A DNA stretch of 36,626 nucleotides from a virus, in IMG/VR virus record IMGVR_UViG_3300017763_004146, positions 1 to 36,626 of that record. One strand, given 5' to 3'. Shown piece after piece: positions 1 through 8,474 of this stretch. The notes beneath the pieces are model-generated. The model saw nothing but the letters and a program-made list of their open reading frames with translations, did no database searches and was not told the DNA's origin. How positions within the stretch are numbered: the stretch's first letter is position 1; every line of letters begins with the position of its first letter. The translations under genes were made by a program, and so were the position numbers.

Positions 1-510
1 GAAGAAACAGAAGAAGTAAACGAAGACGAAAAACAAATCGCGGCAGATATTAAAGATTATGTTGACGACCACAAAAAACATTTTGATGCATATCCAATGG
101 ATGTAGAAGTTGATGATAGAGTTTACGACTATGATGAGTACTGGAAAATATTAGATAAGTATTATCCAGTGAATGAATATAATCAAGGTGGAACAATGTC
201 TCCGGGCGAAATGAGAGGTGCTCAAGCACAACAATCAGCGGCGGCTCAACAACAAGGACAAGATACGTCTCCACAAAATAAAACTAAAAAAGCACAAGCA
301 ATGCAGAGATTAGGTAAAAAGAATTTAGGTGGTGCTACTGCACAACAGGCGGCAGATGCATTAGACAAAGCAGGACAAGGTAAAACACTTACACCAATTC
401 AACGTAAAGCAATGGCCCAACAAGCGGCATCAGTTGACCAATTAGCGGCAGATCCAAAAACTGCAACACAGTTTAGAAATTTATTAAATAAACTAAATCA
501 AGGGAAATAG
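1..510 (+). CDS. Hypothetical protein, 3' part (5' end outside window)
   Basis: The reading frame is open from the first base of the window, so this is the last 169 residues of a gene that begins upstream. The first in-frame ATG, at 97, has no ribosome binding site and is probably internal. The N-terminal visible part is very acidic; the rest is low-complexity, rich in Gln, Ala and Lys (runs such as AQQSAAAQQQGQD), and looks like a flexible tail. It lies just before other small late-type genes, so a head or scaffold-related role is possible, but I do not recognise the family. Confidence 0.6.
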   Translation, partial: EETEEVNEDEKQIAADIKDYVDDHKKHFDAYPMDVEVDDRVYDYDEYWKILDKYYPVNEYNQGGTMSPGEMRGAQAQQSAAAQQQGQDTSPQNKTKKAQAMQRLGKKNLGGATAQQAADALDKAGQGKTLTPIQRKAMAQQAASVDQLAADPKTATQFRNLLNKLNQGK

Positions 511-514
511 TTTT

Positions 515-709
515 ATGAGATTGCAAGAAGTTTTAGGCGGAATTTATGTAATGATTACTGAGGAAGAAAGTGATTTATTTCTTAAGTACTTTTCAGAAAA
601 TCAATACGTACATGAATCTCAATTATCTGAAAGAGAACAGGTAGTTGCAGAAAGACTATCACACAAAGGTGTTCTTGTACCTTCACTCAGAGGGTATAGG
701 ACTGTATAA
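515..709 (+). CDS. Small hypothetical protein (64 aa)
   Basis: A short acidic, mostly helical protein that follows the previous gene by four bases. An AGGGAAA sequence about ten bases before the ATG could serve as a weak ribosome binding site. A second in-frame ATG at 551 would give a 52-residue product. The C-terminal half (ESQLSEREQVVAERLSHKGVL) reads like a helix-turn-helix or winged-helix fragment, but this is a weak impression. No family recognised. Its position between late genes suggests co-transcription with them. Confidence 0.6.
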   Translation: MRLQEVLGGIYVMITEEESDLFLKYFSENQYVHESQLSEREQVVAERLSHKGVLVPSLRGYRTV

Positions 710-720
710 CGGAGGACAAA

Positions 721-1362
721 ATGACTGGACCAAGTAGAGCGGATGTAGGTGCAATGGCAAATCTTCTTAAAGCATTAAATGGCGATAAGAGTGGATTAAA
801 AGCACAGACAGAAGCACAACAATCTCAGGGTGGGAACGAGATAGTGGATGTAAGTCCCGGTGTAAAAACTGCGGATATTAAAGCGATGGAAAATATTATG
901 AGAAATTTCCAGAGTGCTACATCTAATGTTGCACAGAAAGTTGCAACAACAATTAATGAGTCGAAAAAAACCGAAAAAGGAGTACAGGTAGGTTTATATT
1001 CTGTAGAAAAAACTCCTGAAACATCATTTAATATTGTAGACAGTAGAACAAATGATACTCTATTTGAAGATTTAAGAGCATATGAGACAGCATATGTGAT
1101 TGTACATCATTTAAATGAAGGTAAAAAGATTAATTCACAAGAGATAACTAAGGTTATTTCAACAAATGCAGTATTCGAAAAATTCTATTTCGATGCTTTA
1201 CAGCATAAAAATACTTATAAACAAGCAAAAAAGCGTGGTGATTTAGGCAAGATGGACATTGCAGAAGCTAGATTTAGCAGAGCAAAAGCAGAAGCCTGGA
1301 ACGCAAAAAAGCAAGTAAATGAGATATATGAGGCTGTGTCTAATCAAAAACCACTAATTTAA
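721..1362 (+). CDS. Hypothetical late-region protein (213 aa)
   Basis: The start is well supported: GGAGG sits six bases before the ATG. Residues 1-75 are low-complexity and polar; residues 90-213 look folded and mostly helical, with an Ala/Lys-rich helix near the C-terminus (residues ~165-200). No catalytic motif is visible. It sits in a run of small proteins beside virion genes, so a structural or assembly role is the best guess from context. I do not recognise the family. Confidence 0.65.
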   Translation: MTGPSRADVGAMANLLKALNGDKSGLKAQTEAQQSQGGNEIVDVSPGVKTADIKAMENIMRNFQSATSNVAQKVATTINESKKTEKGVQVGLYSVEKTPETSFNIVDSRTNDTLFEDLRAYETAYVIVHHLNEGKKINSQEITKVISTNAVFEKFYFDALQHKNTYKQAKKRGDLGKMDIAEARFSRAKAEAWNAKKQVNEIYEAVSNQKPLI

Positions 1363-1370
1363 TTTAAAAA

Positions 1371-1378
1371 GATAAATA
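1371..1378 (+). promoter_or_regulatory. Late promoter GATAAATA with overlapping inverted repeat
   Basis: GATAAATA matches the T4-like late promoter (TATAAATA class); the predicted start is about 1384, 33 bases before the ATG at 1417. A 9-bp perfect inverted repeat (1378-1386 and 1393-1401) overlaps the predicted start, and a second short hairpin (GTAAT/ATTAC, 1400-1404 and 1411-1415) holds GGGG in its loop just before the ATG. Confidence 0.6.
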
Positions 1379-1416
1379 CATAATATAAACACATATTATG
1401 TAATGGGGCAATTACC

Positions 1417-2253
1417 ATGAGAAGTACAAACTTTTTTAAAACAGATACTATAATAGTATCGTCAAAATTAAATGACTATCTAAAGTCTAACTTCAATTAT
1501 TCAGTTGAAGGTGACTTAGAATCATTAAGCGAGGCTAAAGATAAGCTGGAAGCTAAGAAACGTGAAATGCGTTCAGACTATCAAAATCGTGAGTATGTAG
1601 AGACTATGATGATGCTAGAAACAGTAAAATCATTGTTAAAAGCACACAAAGAGCAAACACTAGACGAAGGTGGAAAACACAAGTATGTCAGTGATGCTCA
1701 ACGTAAAGCAGTTCACGCCAAGAAGGCCGAAGAAAACACTAAAACAAAGGAACCAAAAATGGAAAACACAGATAAAAAATCTGCCGAGGTTTCTAATGAA
1801 AATTTAGAAGAAAGTCTTTTAGACCAGTTGAACAAACTACTAGAAGGTGATGCGGCTGAGGCTGAAATTACAATGGCGGCACGTGGTATCGTAGATGAAC
1901 TACAAGACGTTATCGAAAAATTAGGCAAAATTCAAAACGACCAGATAGGACCACTATCTGATGAAATGGCTTACACACATGGACCAGACCAAGCAGAGAC
2001 ATTTAAATCTTCTGTTGATTCAGCGATTGCTAGTTTACTAGACTCGGCTCGTTCAGCAAAAGATTCAGTAAACAGTGCGGCTCTAGTTCTTTCAGGTGAA
2101 GCACCGGCAAGCGATATGGCACCAACTGATACAGAACTTGGTGGCGATATGCAGGCAGATATGGAAGATGATATCACAGCCGATATTGCAGGTGGCGATG
2201 AGTCAGCATCAGGTGAAGTTGATGAACCTCTTGGCCGTGCGAAAAGAGACTAA
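1417..2253 (+). CDS. Hypothetical, probably virion-associated protein (278 aa)
   Basis: Residues 30-100 are charged and helical; a segment at about 150-235 (MAARGIVDELQDVIEKLGK and following) is a regular helical region of the kind seen in T4-like marine phage structural proteins; the C-terminus is acidic and Gly/Asp/Ala-rich. The gene follows a late promoter at 1371. An in-frame ATG at 1759 is preceded by AAGGA, so a shorter internal product is possible. The exact role is not known to me; a head or scaffold-related role is inferred only from context and composition. Confidence 0.65.
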   Translation: MRSTNFFKTDTIIVSSKLNDYLKSNFNYSVEGDLESLSEAKDKLEAKKREMRSDYQNREYVETMMMLETVKSLLKAHKEQTLDEGGKHKYVSDAQRKAVHAKKAEENTKTKEPKMENTDKKSAEVSNENLEESLLDQLNKLLEGDAAEAEITMAARGIVDELQDVIEKLGKIQNDQIGPLSDEMAYTHGPDQAETFKSSVDSAIASLLDSARSAKDSVNSAALVLSGEAPASDMAPTDTELGGDMQADMEDDITADIAGGDESASGEVDEPLGRAKRD

Positions 2254-2255
2254 GA

Positions 2256-2579
2256 ATGAAAATTTCGAGTCTGTTAAGCGAAGATGCTAATTATAATGCA
2301 CAGATGCGTAACGATGTAAATGCGTATCTAGTGAGATTAAAAGCAAATGATATTGGTACTGTTGGTACTGATATGATGGTTGACGAATTGACTCAAATGG
2401 GGTACAGTGTTACTCCCGAAAGTTTAGTAGATATGTTAGCTAACAGTAAGTATGTTAGCAAAGTAACAGTTGACACTATTGATTTAGCTGGAGCCCCATC
2501 CGGCAAAACTGATGGTGAAAAGGATAGTGAGAAAGTTAAAAAACTTGCTATCAAAACAGCGAATAAGAGGATAAAATAA
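2256..2579 (+). CDS. Small hypothetical protein (107 aa)
   Basis: Starts three bases after the preceding stop and ends in a TAATG overlap with the next gene, so it is translationally coupled on both sides. Residues 15-75 look like a compact helical domain (pattern MMVDELTQMGYSVTPESLV); the C-terminus is Lys-rich. No recognised family. Co-expressed with neighbours from the late promoter at 1371. Confidence 0.65.
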   Translation: MKISSLLSEDANYNAQMRNDVNAYLVRLKANDIGTVGTDMMVDELTQMGYSVTPESLVDMLANSKYVSKVTVDTIDLAGAPSGKTDGEKDSEKVKKLAIKTANKRIK

Positions 2580-3022
2580 TGGGCTTAATTGTAAAAGGCG
2601 AACATAAAATTATTTCTAAAAAAGAAATGGCAAATAAGGTCGCTCAGGATATCGAAAATAACGCTAAAGACGGTATGGAAAAAATGACCGATTCTCAAAA
2701 AGAAATTCGTAAAGAAATCGCCAGTGCTAAAAGACACCGTGAATTCATGCAAAGAGTAGCTACGAAAAAAGCAGTTTCAGTTAGAGAAGAACGTGAAATA
2801 GCTGAGAAAGAAGTTATCGAAACACCTGAGATTATTGTTGAAGCAAGAGCAGAAAAAGAAGAAGTAATGGCTTCTAAATCTGTATCACTTGGACAAAGAC
2901 CAGATTTCAATTCAATGACTAAAAAAGAAATTGATATGTGGGCTGATGAAAATCTAGGTTTAGCACTAGACCGTAGAAAAACTAAAGCAGATTTAATTAA
3001 ACAAATCAACGAAAATCTATAA
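2579..3022 (+). CDS. Hypothetical protein with C-terminal HeH/LEM-like motif
   Basis: 147 residues. The first ~100 are charged and helical, Lys/Glu-rich, probably coiled. The last ~37 residues (FNSMTKKEIDMWADENLG, then RRKTKADLIKQI) fit the helix-extended-helix pattern found at the ends of many phage head and DNA-associated proteins, usually linked to DNA or protein binding. The start shares its A with the previous stop codon (TAATG). Function beyond this is unknown. Confidence 0.65.
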   Translation: MGLIVKGEHKIISKKEMANKVAQDIENNAKDGMEKMTDSQKEIRKEIASAKRHREFMQRVATKKAVSVREEREIAEKEVIETPEIIVEARAEKEEVMASKSVSLGQRPDFNSMTKKEIDMWADENLGLALDRRKTKADLIKQINENL

Positions 3023-3029
3023 GTTTCTC

Positions 3030-3058
3030 TTGCATTGTTTAAGTTTTTATAGTATACT
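3030..3058 (+). promoter_or_regulatory. Sigma70-type promoter producing a leaderless transcript
   Basis: TTGCAT (3030-3035), a 17-bp spacer, and TATACT (3053-3058). The expected +1 is 3065, which is the A of the ATG of the nuclease gene. There is no Shine-Dalgarno sequence between the promoter and that ATG. Confidence 0.7.
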
Positions 3059-3064
3059 ATAAGT

Positions 3065-3754
3065 ATGCTAAATGAAAAATTTAAATATCAATCGCTTGAG
3101 CGTGTCAATATTGATGGTTCCCGCCATTATCAGACACCCGGAGGCAAACCATTGCCAAGTGTAACTACAGTACTAGATGCACTTAAAGACAAAACAGCAT
3201 TACATGAATGGCGTAAAAGAGTAGGCGATGATGAAGCAAATCGCATTATGAAACTTGCTACAGGCATAGGCACACAAGTTCACTTACATATCGAAAAATT
3301 TATACTTGAAGAAGATAGACCAAATGGATCTAATCTTATTCATCAAATGGCAAAAGAATTATCAAACATTGTTATTGAAAAAGGACTCTCAAATGTAGAT
3401 GAAGTTTGGGGTACAGAAGTTCCTCTGTATTATCCCGGATTATATGCAGGCACCACAGATTGTGTTGGTGTATGGAAAGGTAAACCTGCAATCATCGACT
3501 TTAAGACTTCTCGTAAACCAAAGAAACGTGAATGGATTGATGATTACTTTTTACAAGGTGCCGCATATTCGGCCGCACACAATGAAATACATGGAACAGA
3601 TATTAAAACTATTGTAATTATGATGATTGGTTGGGACGAAGAAGCAGACAATAAAGGCAATTATCAAGAATTTGTCGTAGAAGAACCTGAATTTAATAAG
3701 TATTCACTGCAATGGGCGAACAAGGTTCAAGAGTATTTTGATAAATACATGTAG
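3065..3754 (+). CDS. PD-(D/E)XK (RecB/Cas4-like) exonuclease
   Basis: A 229-residue nuclease of the type common in T4-like cyanophages. Motifs in order: PSVTTVL (31-37), GTQVHLHIE (69-77), Glu118, AGTTD with Asp132, IIDFKTS with Asp145 and Lys147, and the QxxxY motif at 164-168. This is the full metal-binding core of the family, so the enzyme should be active. It probably processes DNA ends during phage replication or host DNA breakdown. It has its own sigma70-type promoter, unlike the genes on either side, suggesting earlier expression. The ATG coincides with the predicted transcription start, so the mRNA would be leaderless. Confidence 0.85.
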   Translation: MLNEKFKYQSLERVNIDGSRHYQTPGGKPLPSVTTVLDALKDKTALHEWRKRVGDDEANRIMKLATGIGTQVHLHIEKFILEEDRPNGSNLIHQMAKELSNIVIEKGLSNVDEVWGTEVPLYYPGLYAGTTDCVGVWKGKPAIIDFKTSRKPKKREWIDDYFLQGAAYSAAHNEIHGTDIKTIVIMMIGWDEEADNKGNYQEFVVEEPEFNKYSLQWANKVQEYFDKYM

Positions 3755-3771
3755 TAACTAGGAGTTTTTAG

Positions 3772-5634
3772 ATGGCTACAACAAATGTTAAAATCTTATT
3801 AAGACGCGGATTCAGAAATGAAATTGGCAACGATACCCTTGAAACTGGCGAAATGGGTTTTGCTACTGATACTAATCAATTATACATTGGTATAGATAAA
3901 GCAATAAACGAAGTACGTTTTGATCCATTTGCAAACGCACAATCAGTTATTCAATCTTGGTTAGACAGTGCAGATAATCCAGAACCTGGATTAAAAGTTG
4001 ATGAAGACCTAGTTATTCGTCAAGTAACAGATGTTGATGCATTACTTGATGCAATGAATTTCTTTGTACAGACAATTACATTTGATACGATATCAACAAC
4101 ATTTACACCCGGTCATACTTTAAATCAAAAATATAATAAAGAATTAACAGATCCTGCTCAATATGTAATTTATGAAACAGGTGAAATTCTTTCTACAACT
4201 GTTACAGCCACTACTACTGAGGTTACAGTAAAAATAAGTGAATCAGGACGATTTGATGAAGTTGGTCAATTTTATACACCAGGCGGATTCAGAGGAGTAG
4301 CTGATGTAACAAAAACTCTTACGGCAGATATCAACGATGCAAGTGATCCACTAATCACTCCTGTTAGTTCAGTAGAGATAAGTGATCCAGCTTTATTACC
4401 AGATGATTATTATATTCCTGAAACTATAGATGTTAATAATGGGGTAGATGCAGAATATCAGTTAACTAGAGCAAATGCAGATTATACATATGTATACGAT
4501 AGTACTAATAAAAAGTATACTATTACTTTTGCTACACCTATTGCAGATGGTAAAGTTCAACAAGAACAAATTGGTTCAACAAGTACACTAACAGGTGATG
4601 GAACAGAAACACAATTTAATTTGTTAACTTATCCAGACCCAGCACCATCAAGTGTTGTAGTTAAAGACAGTGGCGGAAATGTATTGGCAACTCCAGCAGA
4701 TTATGAAATCTATGACCAAAATCATGCAAACTATAATGGTGTCGTAGAAGAAATAAAATTTACTACTGCTCCAGCAATTGGTACAGTTACTATTGAATAT
4801 AATGAAAACGTTGACGTAGATGAAAACGCAAGAGTTGACACACTAAAAGTTAATTTTTCTGATAACGGTGCATTTATATATGAAACAGTTGACACTGCCG
4901 ATGTAGTAACAGATTTATCATCATTGGTTACAGTTGCTCCACATATCACAGGTGGTTCTGATTTTCGTGTAAACAGATATGCAGGTGCAAGACGTAATGT
5001 AGAAGTAGTAACAGAAAACTCATTTAATCAAATGTTTGCAGACCAACATTTAGAGGCTTTAGATGCCTCAACAGGTCTACGTTCAAGTTTATTCAACAAA
5101 GAATTAAAGCAAAGACAACACGGTCCTGATAAGTTAGAGACTGGTTTAGAATATAAGATATTAGTTGTTGGTACAAATACTGATGCCCAAGCAAATTGGA
5201 ATACAGTAGCAGGAACAACTGGCGTAACATATGCAGTAGGTGATACTTTCACTGCTACTAGTCAAGTAGCGGCAGAAACAAACCAAGGTTCTGCAATTAC
5301 AAATCAAGGTACATTTTTAAAATACCCTAAAAACGATTGTACATCATTTTTTATTGATTACTCGCTAAAACAAGCAGATGCAACTAATACATATGTAAGA
5401 GTTGGACAGATAAAAGCAATTAATGGTGTGCCTCAAGGTATCAATCAAGTAAAATTAAGTGATGATAACACAGAAATTTGGCAAGACGATGGTGACAATA
5501 TTGCGGAAGCTGATGAATTTTCAAACATAACTTTCACTGCTACTATAGTTGGTGATGATGTCATATTTAAATTTACACAAGATTACGACTTTGAGACAAA
5601 TATAAGTTTTACGGTTAAAAGATGGACAATGTAA
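3772..5634 (+). CDS. Virion structural protein, tail/fibre type
   Basis: 620 residues, preceded by AGGAG. The first ~45 residues (ILLRRGFRNEIGNDTLETGE, then MGFATDTNQLYIGID) match the N-terminal 'major tropism determinant'-like module used by phage tail and fibre proteins to join the virion. Most of the remainder is Thr/Asp/Val-rich, beta-strand-rich and lacks Cys clusters, as in fibres. Two segments (about 280-340 and 180-260) have repeated strand patterns of the form TFATPIADG or KFTTAPAIGTVTIEYN. It is followed almost at once (5636) by a small gene of unknown function. Exact position in the particle is unknown. Confidence 0.75.
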   Translation: MATTNVKILLRRGFRNEIGNDTLETGEMGFATDTNQLYIGIDKAINEVRFDPFANAQSVIQSWLDSADNPEPGLKVDEDLVIRQVTDVDALLDAMNFFVQTITFDTISTTFTPGHTLNQKYNKELTDPAQYVIYETGEILSTTVTATTTEVTVKISESGRFDEVGQFYTPGGFRGVADVTKTLTADINDASDPLITPVSSVEISDPALLPDDYYIPETIDVNNGVDAEYQLTRANADYTYVYDSTNKKYTITFATPIADGKVQQEQIGSTSTLTGDGTETQFNLLTYPDPAPSSVVVKDSGGNVLATPADYEIYDQNHANYNGVVEEIKFTTAPAIGTVTIEYNENVDVDENARVDTLKVNFSDNGAFIYETVDTADVVTDLSSLVTVAPHITGGSDFRVNRYAGARRNVEVVTENSFNQMFADQHLEALDASTGLRSSLFNKELKQRQHGPDKLETGLEYKILVVGTNTDAQANWNTVAGTTGVTYAVGDTFTATSQVAAETNQGSAITNQGTFLKYPKNDCTSFFIDYSLKQADATNTYVRVGQIKAINGVPQGINQVKLSDDNTEIWQDDGDNIAEADEFSNITFTATIVGDDVIFKFTQDYDFETNISFTVKRWTM

Positions 5635-5635
5635 T

Positions 5636-6076
5636 ATGCAAGATAAAGCTACTTTGCTTTATGAGTGGCGACAGATTAGACTAAAACTACAAGAAAACTT
5701 CACACAAAAGCAACTACAAGATACTATGGATTGGTTCAATAAATTGAATCCAGCAGTCCATGGATTCAATTATGATGATATGTATACTTGGCCAGATATT
5801 TGGGAATATATCAATGAAGGTTGGTATACACTCAGTGGTAATGGTCTGGCATGTTACTTTACTTTAGATTTTGCATATCCGAGTAAAGATGTTGAGTTAT
5901 GGTTAATACATGACATGTTCTATGGTGATATGTATTTGGTTGCATATGTAGATGGATATGTGTTAAACAGGTCAGATGGGAAAGTATGTAAGTATGAAGA
6001 ACACAAAAAAGACTTGCATATTATGGAAAAATTTGATAGAATGAAGATTATTTCGACACTTAAGGATCGGAAATAA
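5636..6076 (+). CDS. Hypothetical protein (146 aa)
   Basis: Starts two bases after the fibre-type gene, so probably coupled to it. Rich in aromatic residues (Trp, Tyr), with a compact predicted alpha/beta pattern and no membrane segment. No recognised motif. Tail-associated or chaperone roles are possible from location only. Confidence 0.6.
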   Translation: MQDKATLLYEWRQIRLKLQENFTQKQLQDTMDWFNKLNPAVHGFNYDDMYTWPDIWEYINEGWYTLSGNGLACYFTLDFAYPSKDVELWLIHDMFYGDMYLVAYVDGYVLNRSDGKVCKYEEHKKDLHIMEKFDRMKIISTLKDRK

Positions 6077-6095
6077 ATACATACATAATTAACTA

Positions 6096-6103
6096 GATAA
6101 ATA
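6096..6103 (+). promoter_or_regulatory. Late promoter GATAAATA
   Basis: GATAAATAC, with predicted +1 at about 6109, leaves only about six bases before the ATG at 6115. A second, weaker AATAAATA lies at 6072-6079. It would drive the 6115-8459 baseplate-type genes. Confidence 0.6.
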
Positions 6104-6114
6104 CGAGAAAGCAA

Positions 6115-6420
6115 ATGTTAAAACAAAAAAGATACGATAAAGATGATATTGTCACACTAGTAATGGTAGGTGGACAAGAATTATTAGGGAAGTTTGTTAG
6201 TGAAAGTGGAGAATATTTTATTCTAAAAAAACCATTAACACTGGTATATGGAAAGCAAATTTCATTTCAGCCATTTACTGTAACAGGTGATAGTGAAAAT
6301 GAAGTAGTTCTATATTCTGATAAGATAGTTTCAGTTTTACAAACAAACAAAGAAACAACAAAGGCTTATCAATCTGCAACAAGTGGATTAGTAACGCCAG
6401 ATAAAGGATTAATTACGTAA
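6115..6420 (+). CDS. Small protein with Sm/Lsm-like strand pattern
   Basis: 101 residues. The stretch DIVTLVMVGGQELLGKFVSE followed by a strand ending FILKKPLTLVYG, then QPFTVTG and a final strand VVLYSDKIVSV, resembles the five-strand order of Sm/Lsm (Hfq-like) proteins: a 'v.l..GgqEllGkf' first motif and a late short strand motif. Similar small proteins occur near PAAR genes of T4-like marine phages, as far as I know without an assigned job. An RNA-binding function is not shown. It overlaps the PAAR gene by a TAATG, so a baseplate role is equally possible. Confidence 0.6.
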   Translation: MLKQKRYDKDDIVTLVMVGGQELLGKFVSESGEYFILKKPLTLVYGKQISFQPFTVTGDSENEVVLYSDKIVSVLQTNKETTKAYQSATSGLVTPDKGLIT

Positions 6421-6710
6421 TGCCGGGAGCCGCAAGAACAACAGATAGCACAACTGCACACTCACCCTGTAGTCCAGGTAAATGTGATATGGGTTCTGAT
6501 AATGTTATTATCAATGGACTGAATGCATTTAGAGTTACGGACAAAGATACACCACACGGTTATATTTTATGTGTACCTCACGTTACTCCACTATCTGCAG
6601 GATCACCAAATGTAATTGTCAATGGTAAACCATTAGGCAGAATTGGTGATGCGTTTAGTTGCGGTATTAAGGTAGCATCAGGCTCAGGCAATGTTATCGT
6701 AAATGGTTAG
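6420..6710 (+). CDS. PAAR-motif tail spike tip protein
   Basis: 96 residues with the PAAR-repeat signature: PGAARTTDSTTAHSPC near the N-terminus, VIINGLNAFRVTDKDTPHG, SAGSPNVIVNGKPLGRIGD and a final GSGNVIVNG. PAAR proteins cap the central spike of contractile tails and carry a metal ion bound by His and Cys; suitable His and Cys residues are present. The start shares a base with the previous stop codon. With the next gene it probably belongs to the baseplate hub assembly group. Confidence 0.85.
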   Translation: MPGAARTTDSTTAHSPCSPGKCDMGSDNVIINGLNAFRVTDKDTPHGYILCVPHVTPLSAGSPNVIVNGKPLGRIGDAFSCGIKVASGSGNVIVNG

Positions 6711-6719
6711 GAGTTGAGG

Positions 6720-8459
6720 ATGGCCAGTGAAGCAGAAATCGAAAGACTATATCAGGAATTTGTAAATAGAGGCGGAGGTCAATTTACATTCTCTAATATA
6801 AACACTACACCTGCACAATATTATAGTGCAACATCTTCTACATCGTTAACACCAGGACAACAAGCGGCCTTATTAGCAAAGCAAGAACAGTTTAATAGAC
6901 AATCTGCATTATCAACTATTGCCAGTGAGTTAGCTGGAAACAATTTTTCTAATCCTTATATAGCAAGAGCAGATAACAGTACAGGTATAATAAACAATTT
7001 TACAAGTATTGGATTAAATCCAACATTAACAAATATAACTGCATTAGCAGGTGCATTCGGTTCGTTTTCTGCTATTGAACAAACTGCTATTTTTGCCGGC
7101 ATATTAGAAATGACTGGTGTAGATATGGGTAGTTTTATTAAAGTACTAGGAATAGGTGCATTAGGTCTTGCGTTATTCAGTTCTTTAAAAAATCATACAT
7201 CAGGTCAGATGGCTGATTTACCAAAAACATTATCAGATGCAAGTGCATTAGCAGGAATGAATTCACAGTTTGGTGAACAAAGAGATAGTTGTTCATTTTT
7301 TAATGAAATACTAGGAGTTCTAAGTGGTGCATTCGATGGTACAATGGATTTTATCGATAGTGCTTTTGAAAAGATAAGTGGATTTTTACAACAATCTGGA
7401 TTAGGCGGAATTATAGACCAAATTACAAATGCAATTAGTGGTGCAGGAGGAATTATAGGTGATGTTATTAATGCAGTAGGTAATATTATAAATGGTGCAA
7501 CATCTTTACTCAGCAATGCATTAGGACAAATAGGAAGTTTAATAGGTAAAGTAACAAATGCAATAGCAGACGTAGTAAATCAAATAGCAAAAGAGGCAGA
7601 AAAACTTTTAAATTTAGCAACAGAATTAGCAAGTAAGGCATTAGCTTTAGCAATGGCGGCCGCGGCATTAGACCCATGTCAAATGGCAGTTATTCTTAAT
7701 ACAGGAAGTAGTGAAATGAAAGGTGCAGTTAATAAATTAACTCAACCTATGGATACACTTTCTACTGTACCAACTACTATTGATGGTAGAGCCGATGCAG
7801 GTACAGTTATAAAAACTATGGATCAAGCAAAGAGAGAGGCTTCACAAGCACCTGGTGTACCACAATCTCCATTTACTGATACTGCTAAACAACATCAACC
7901 ATTAGATGCATACTTGCATAATTTATTTAATGAAGTTACAGGTATCTTTGGTGATACATTCGATACTATAAAGAATGCAGTTGGTGGAGCAGTAGTATCT
8001 ACTGCATCTAACACAGGTTCTTTAGGATCCTCATCAACTTCAACTCCAGCTAAAACGACAACAACTATTTCAAGTGATGCTTGGAGACAATGGCAAGGAA
8101 CTTTTTCAAATACATTATTAGGATTAAAAAGAGATATCAAACATCTTAAGATGTTTATACAACAAGCAATTAATACTAAAACTTTTTCTACAGAAGAATT
8201 AAAGAAACAAGCAATCATATTATCAGAAGTGTTAGCAGAAAACGAAACTGCGGTATCTGCCGAATTAAAAAGTGCAAACAATCAGCTAGTATATGAATCA
8301 GAAGGAAACAAGTTTAGAATTGATACTAAAGAAAAAGAAAAAATTGAACTTTTAAATTCTAAAGTTGCACCTCATACACAAAGATTAATCAATCGTGTAC
8401 AAAGAGCATATTCTGATTCAGTTGTACAGTGGAATTCTATAGACCAAAACGTTAGATAA
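6720..8459 (+). CDS. Large virion protein, probable baseplate component
   Basis: 579 residues. An in-frame TTG at 6714 exists, but the ATG at 6720 has AGGAG six bases before it and is the better start. Residues ~210-310 form a Gly/Ile/Asn/Ala-rich, repetitive amphipathic or hydrophobic segment (patterns such as IIGDVINAVGNIING), like the hydrophobic repeats of phage membrane-contact or tape-measure proteins. The C-terminal 130 residues are long charged helices. It sits directly behind PAAR, which fits a baseplate or tail-tip protein. The family is not identified. Confidence 0.65.
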   Translation: MASEAEIERLYQEFVNRGGGQFTFSNINTTPAQYYSATSSTSLTPGQQAALLAKQEQFNRQSALSTIASELAGNNFSNPYIARADNSTGIINNFTSIGLNPTLTNITALAGAFGSFSAIEQTAIFAGILEMTGVDMGSFIKVLGIGALGLALFSSLKNHTSGQMADLPKTLSDASALAGMNSQFGEQRDSCSFFNEILGVLSGAFDGTMDFIDSAFEKISGFLQQSGLGGIIDQITNAISGAGGIIGDVINAVGNIINGATSLLSNALGQIGSLIGKVTNAIADVVNQIAKEAEKLLNLATELASKALALAMAAAALDPCQMAVILNTGSSEMKGAVNKLTQPMDTLSTVPTTIDGRADAGTVIKTMDQAKREASQAPGVPQSPFTDTAKQHQPLDAYLHNLFNEVTGIFGDTFDTIKNAVGGAVVSTASNTGSLGSSSTSTPAKTTTTISSDAWRQWQGTFSNTLLGLKRDIKHLKMFIQQAINTKTFSTEELKKQAIILSEVLAENETAVSAELKSANNQLVYESEGNKFRIDTKEKEKIELLNSKVAPHTQRLINRVQRAYSDSVVQWNSIDQNVR

Positions 8460-8474
8460 AGGATTTAAAACCAT

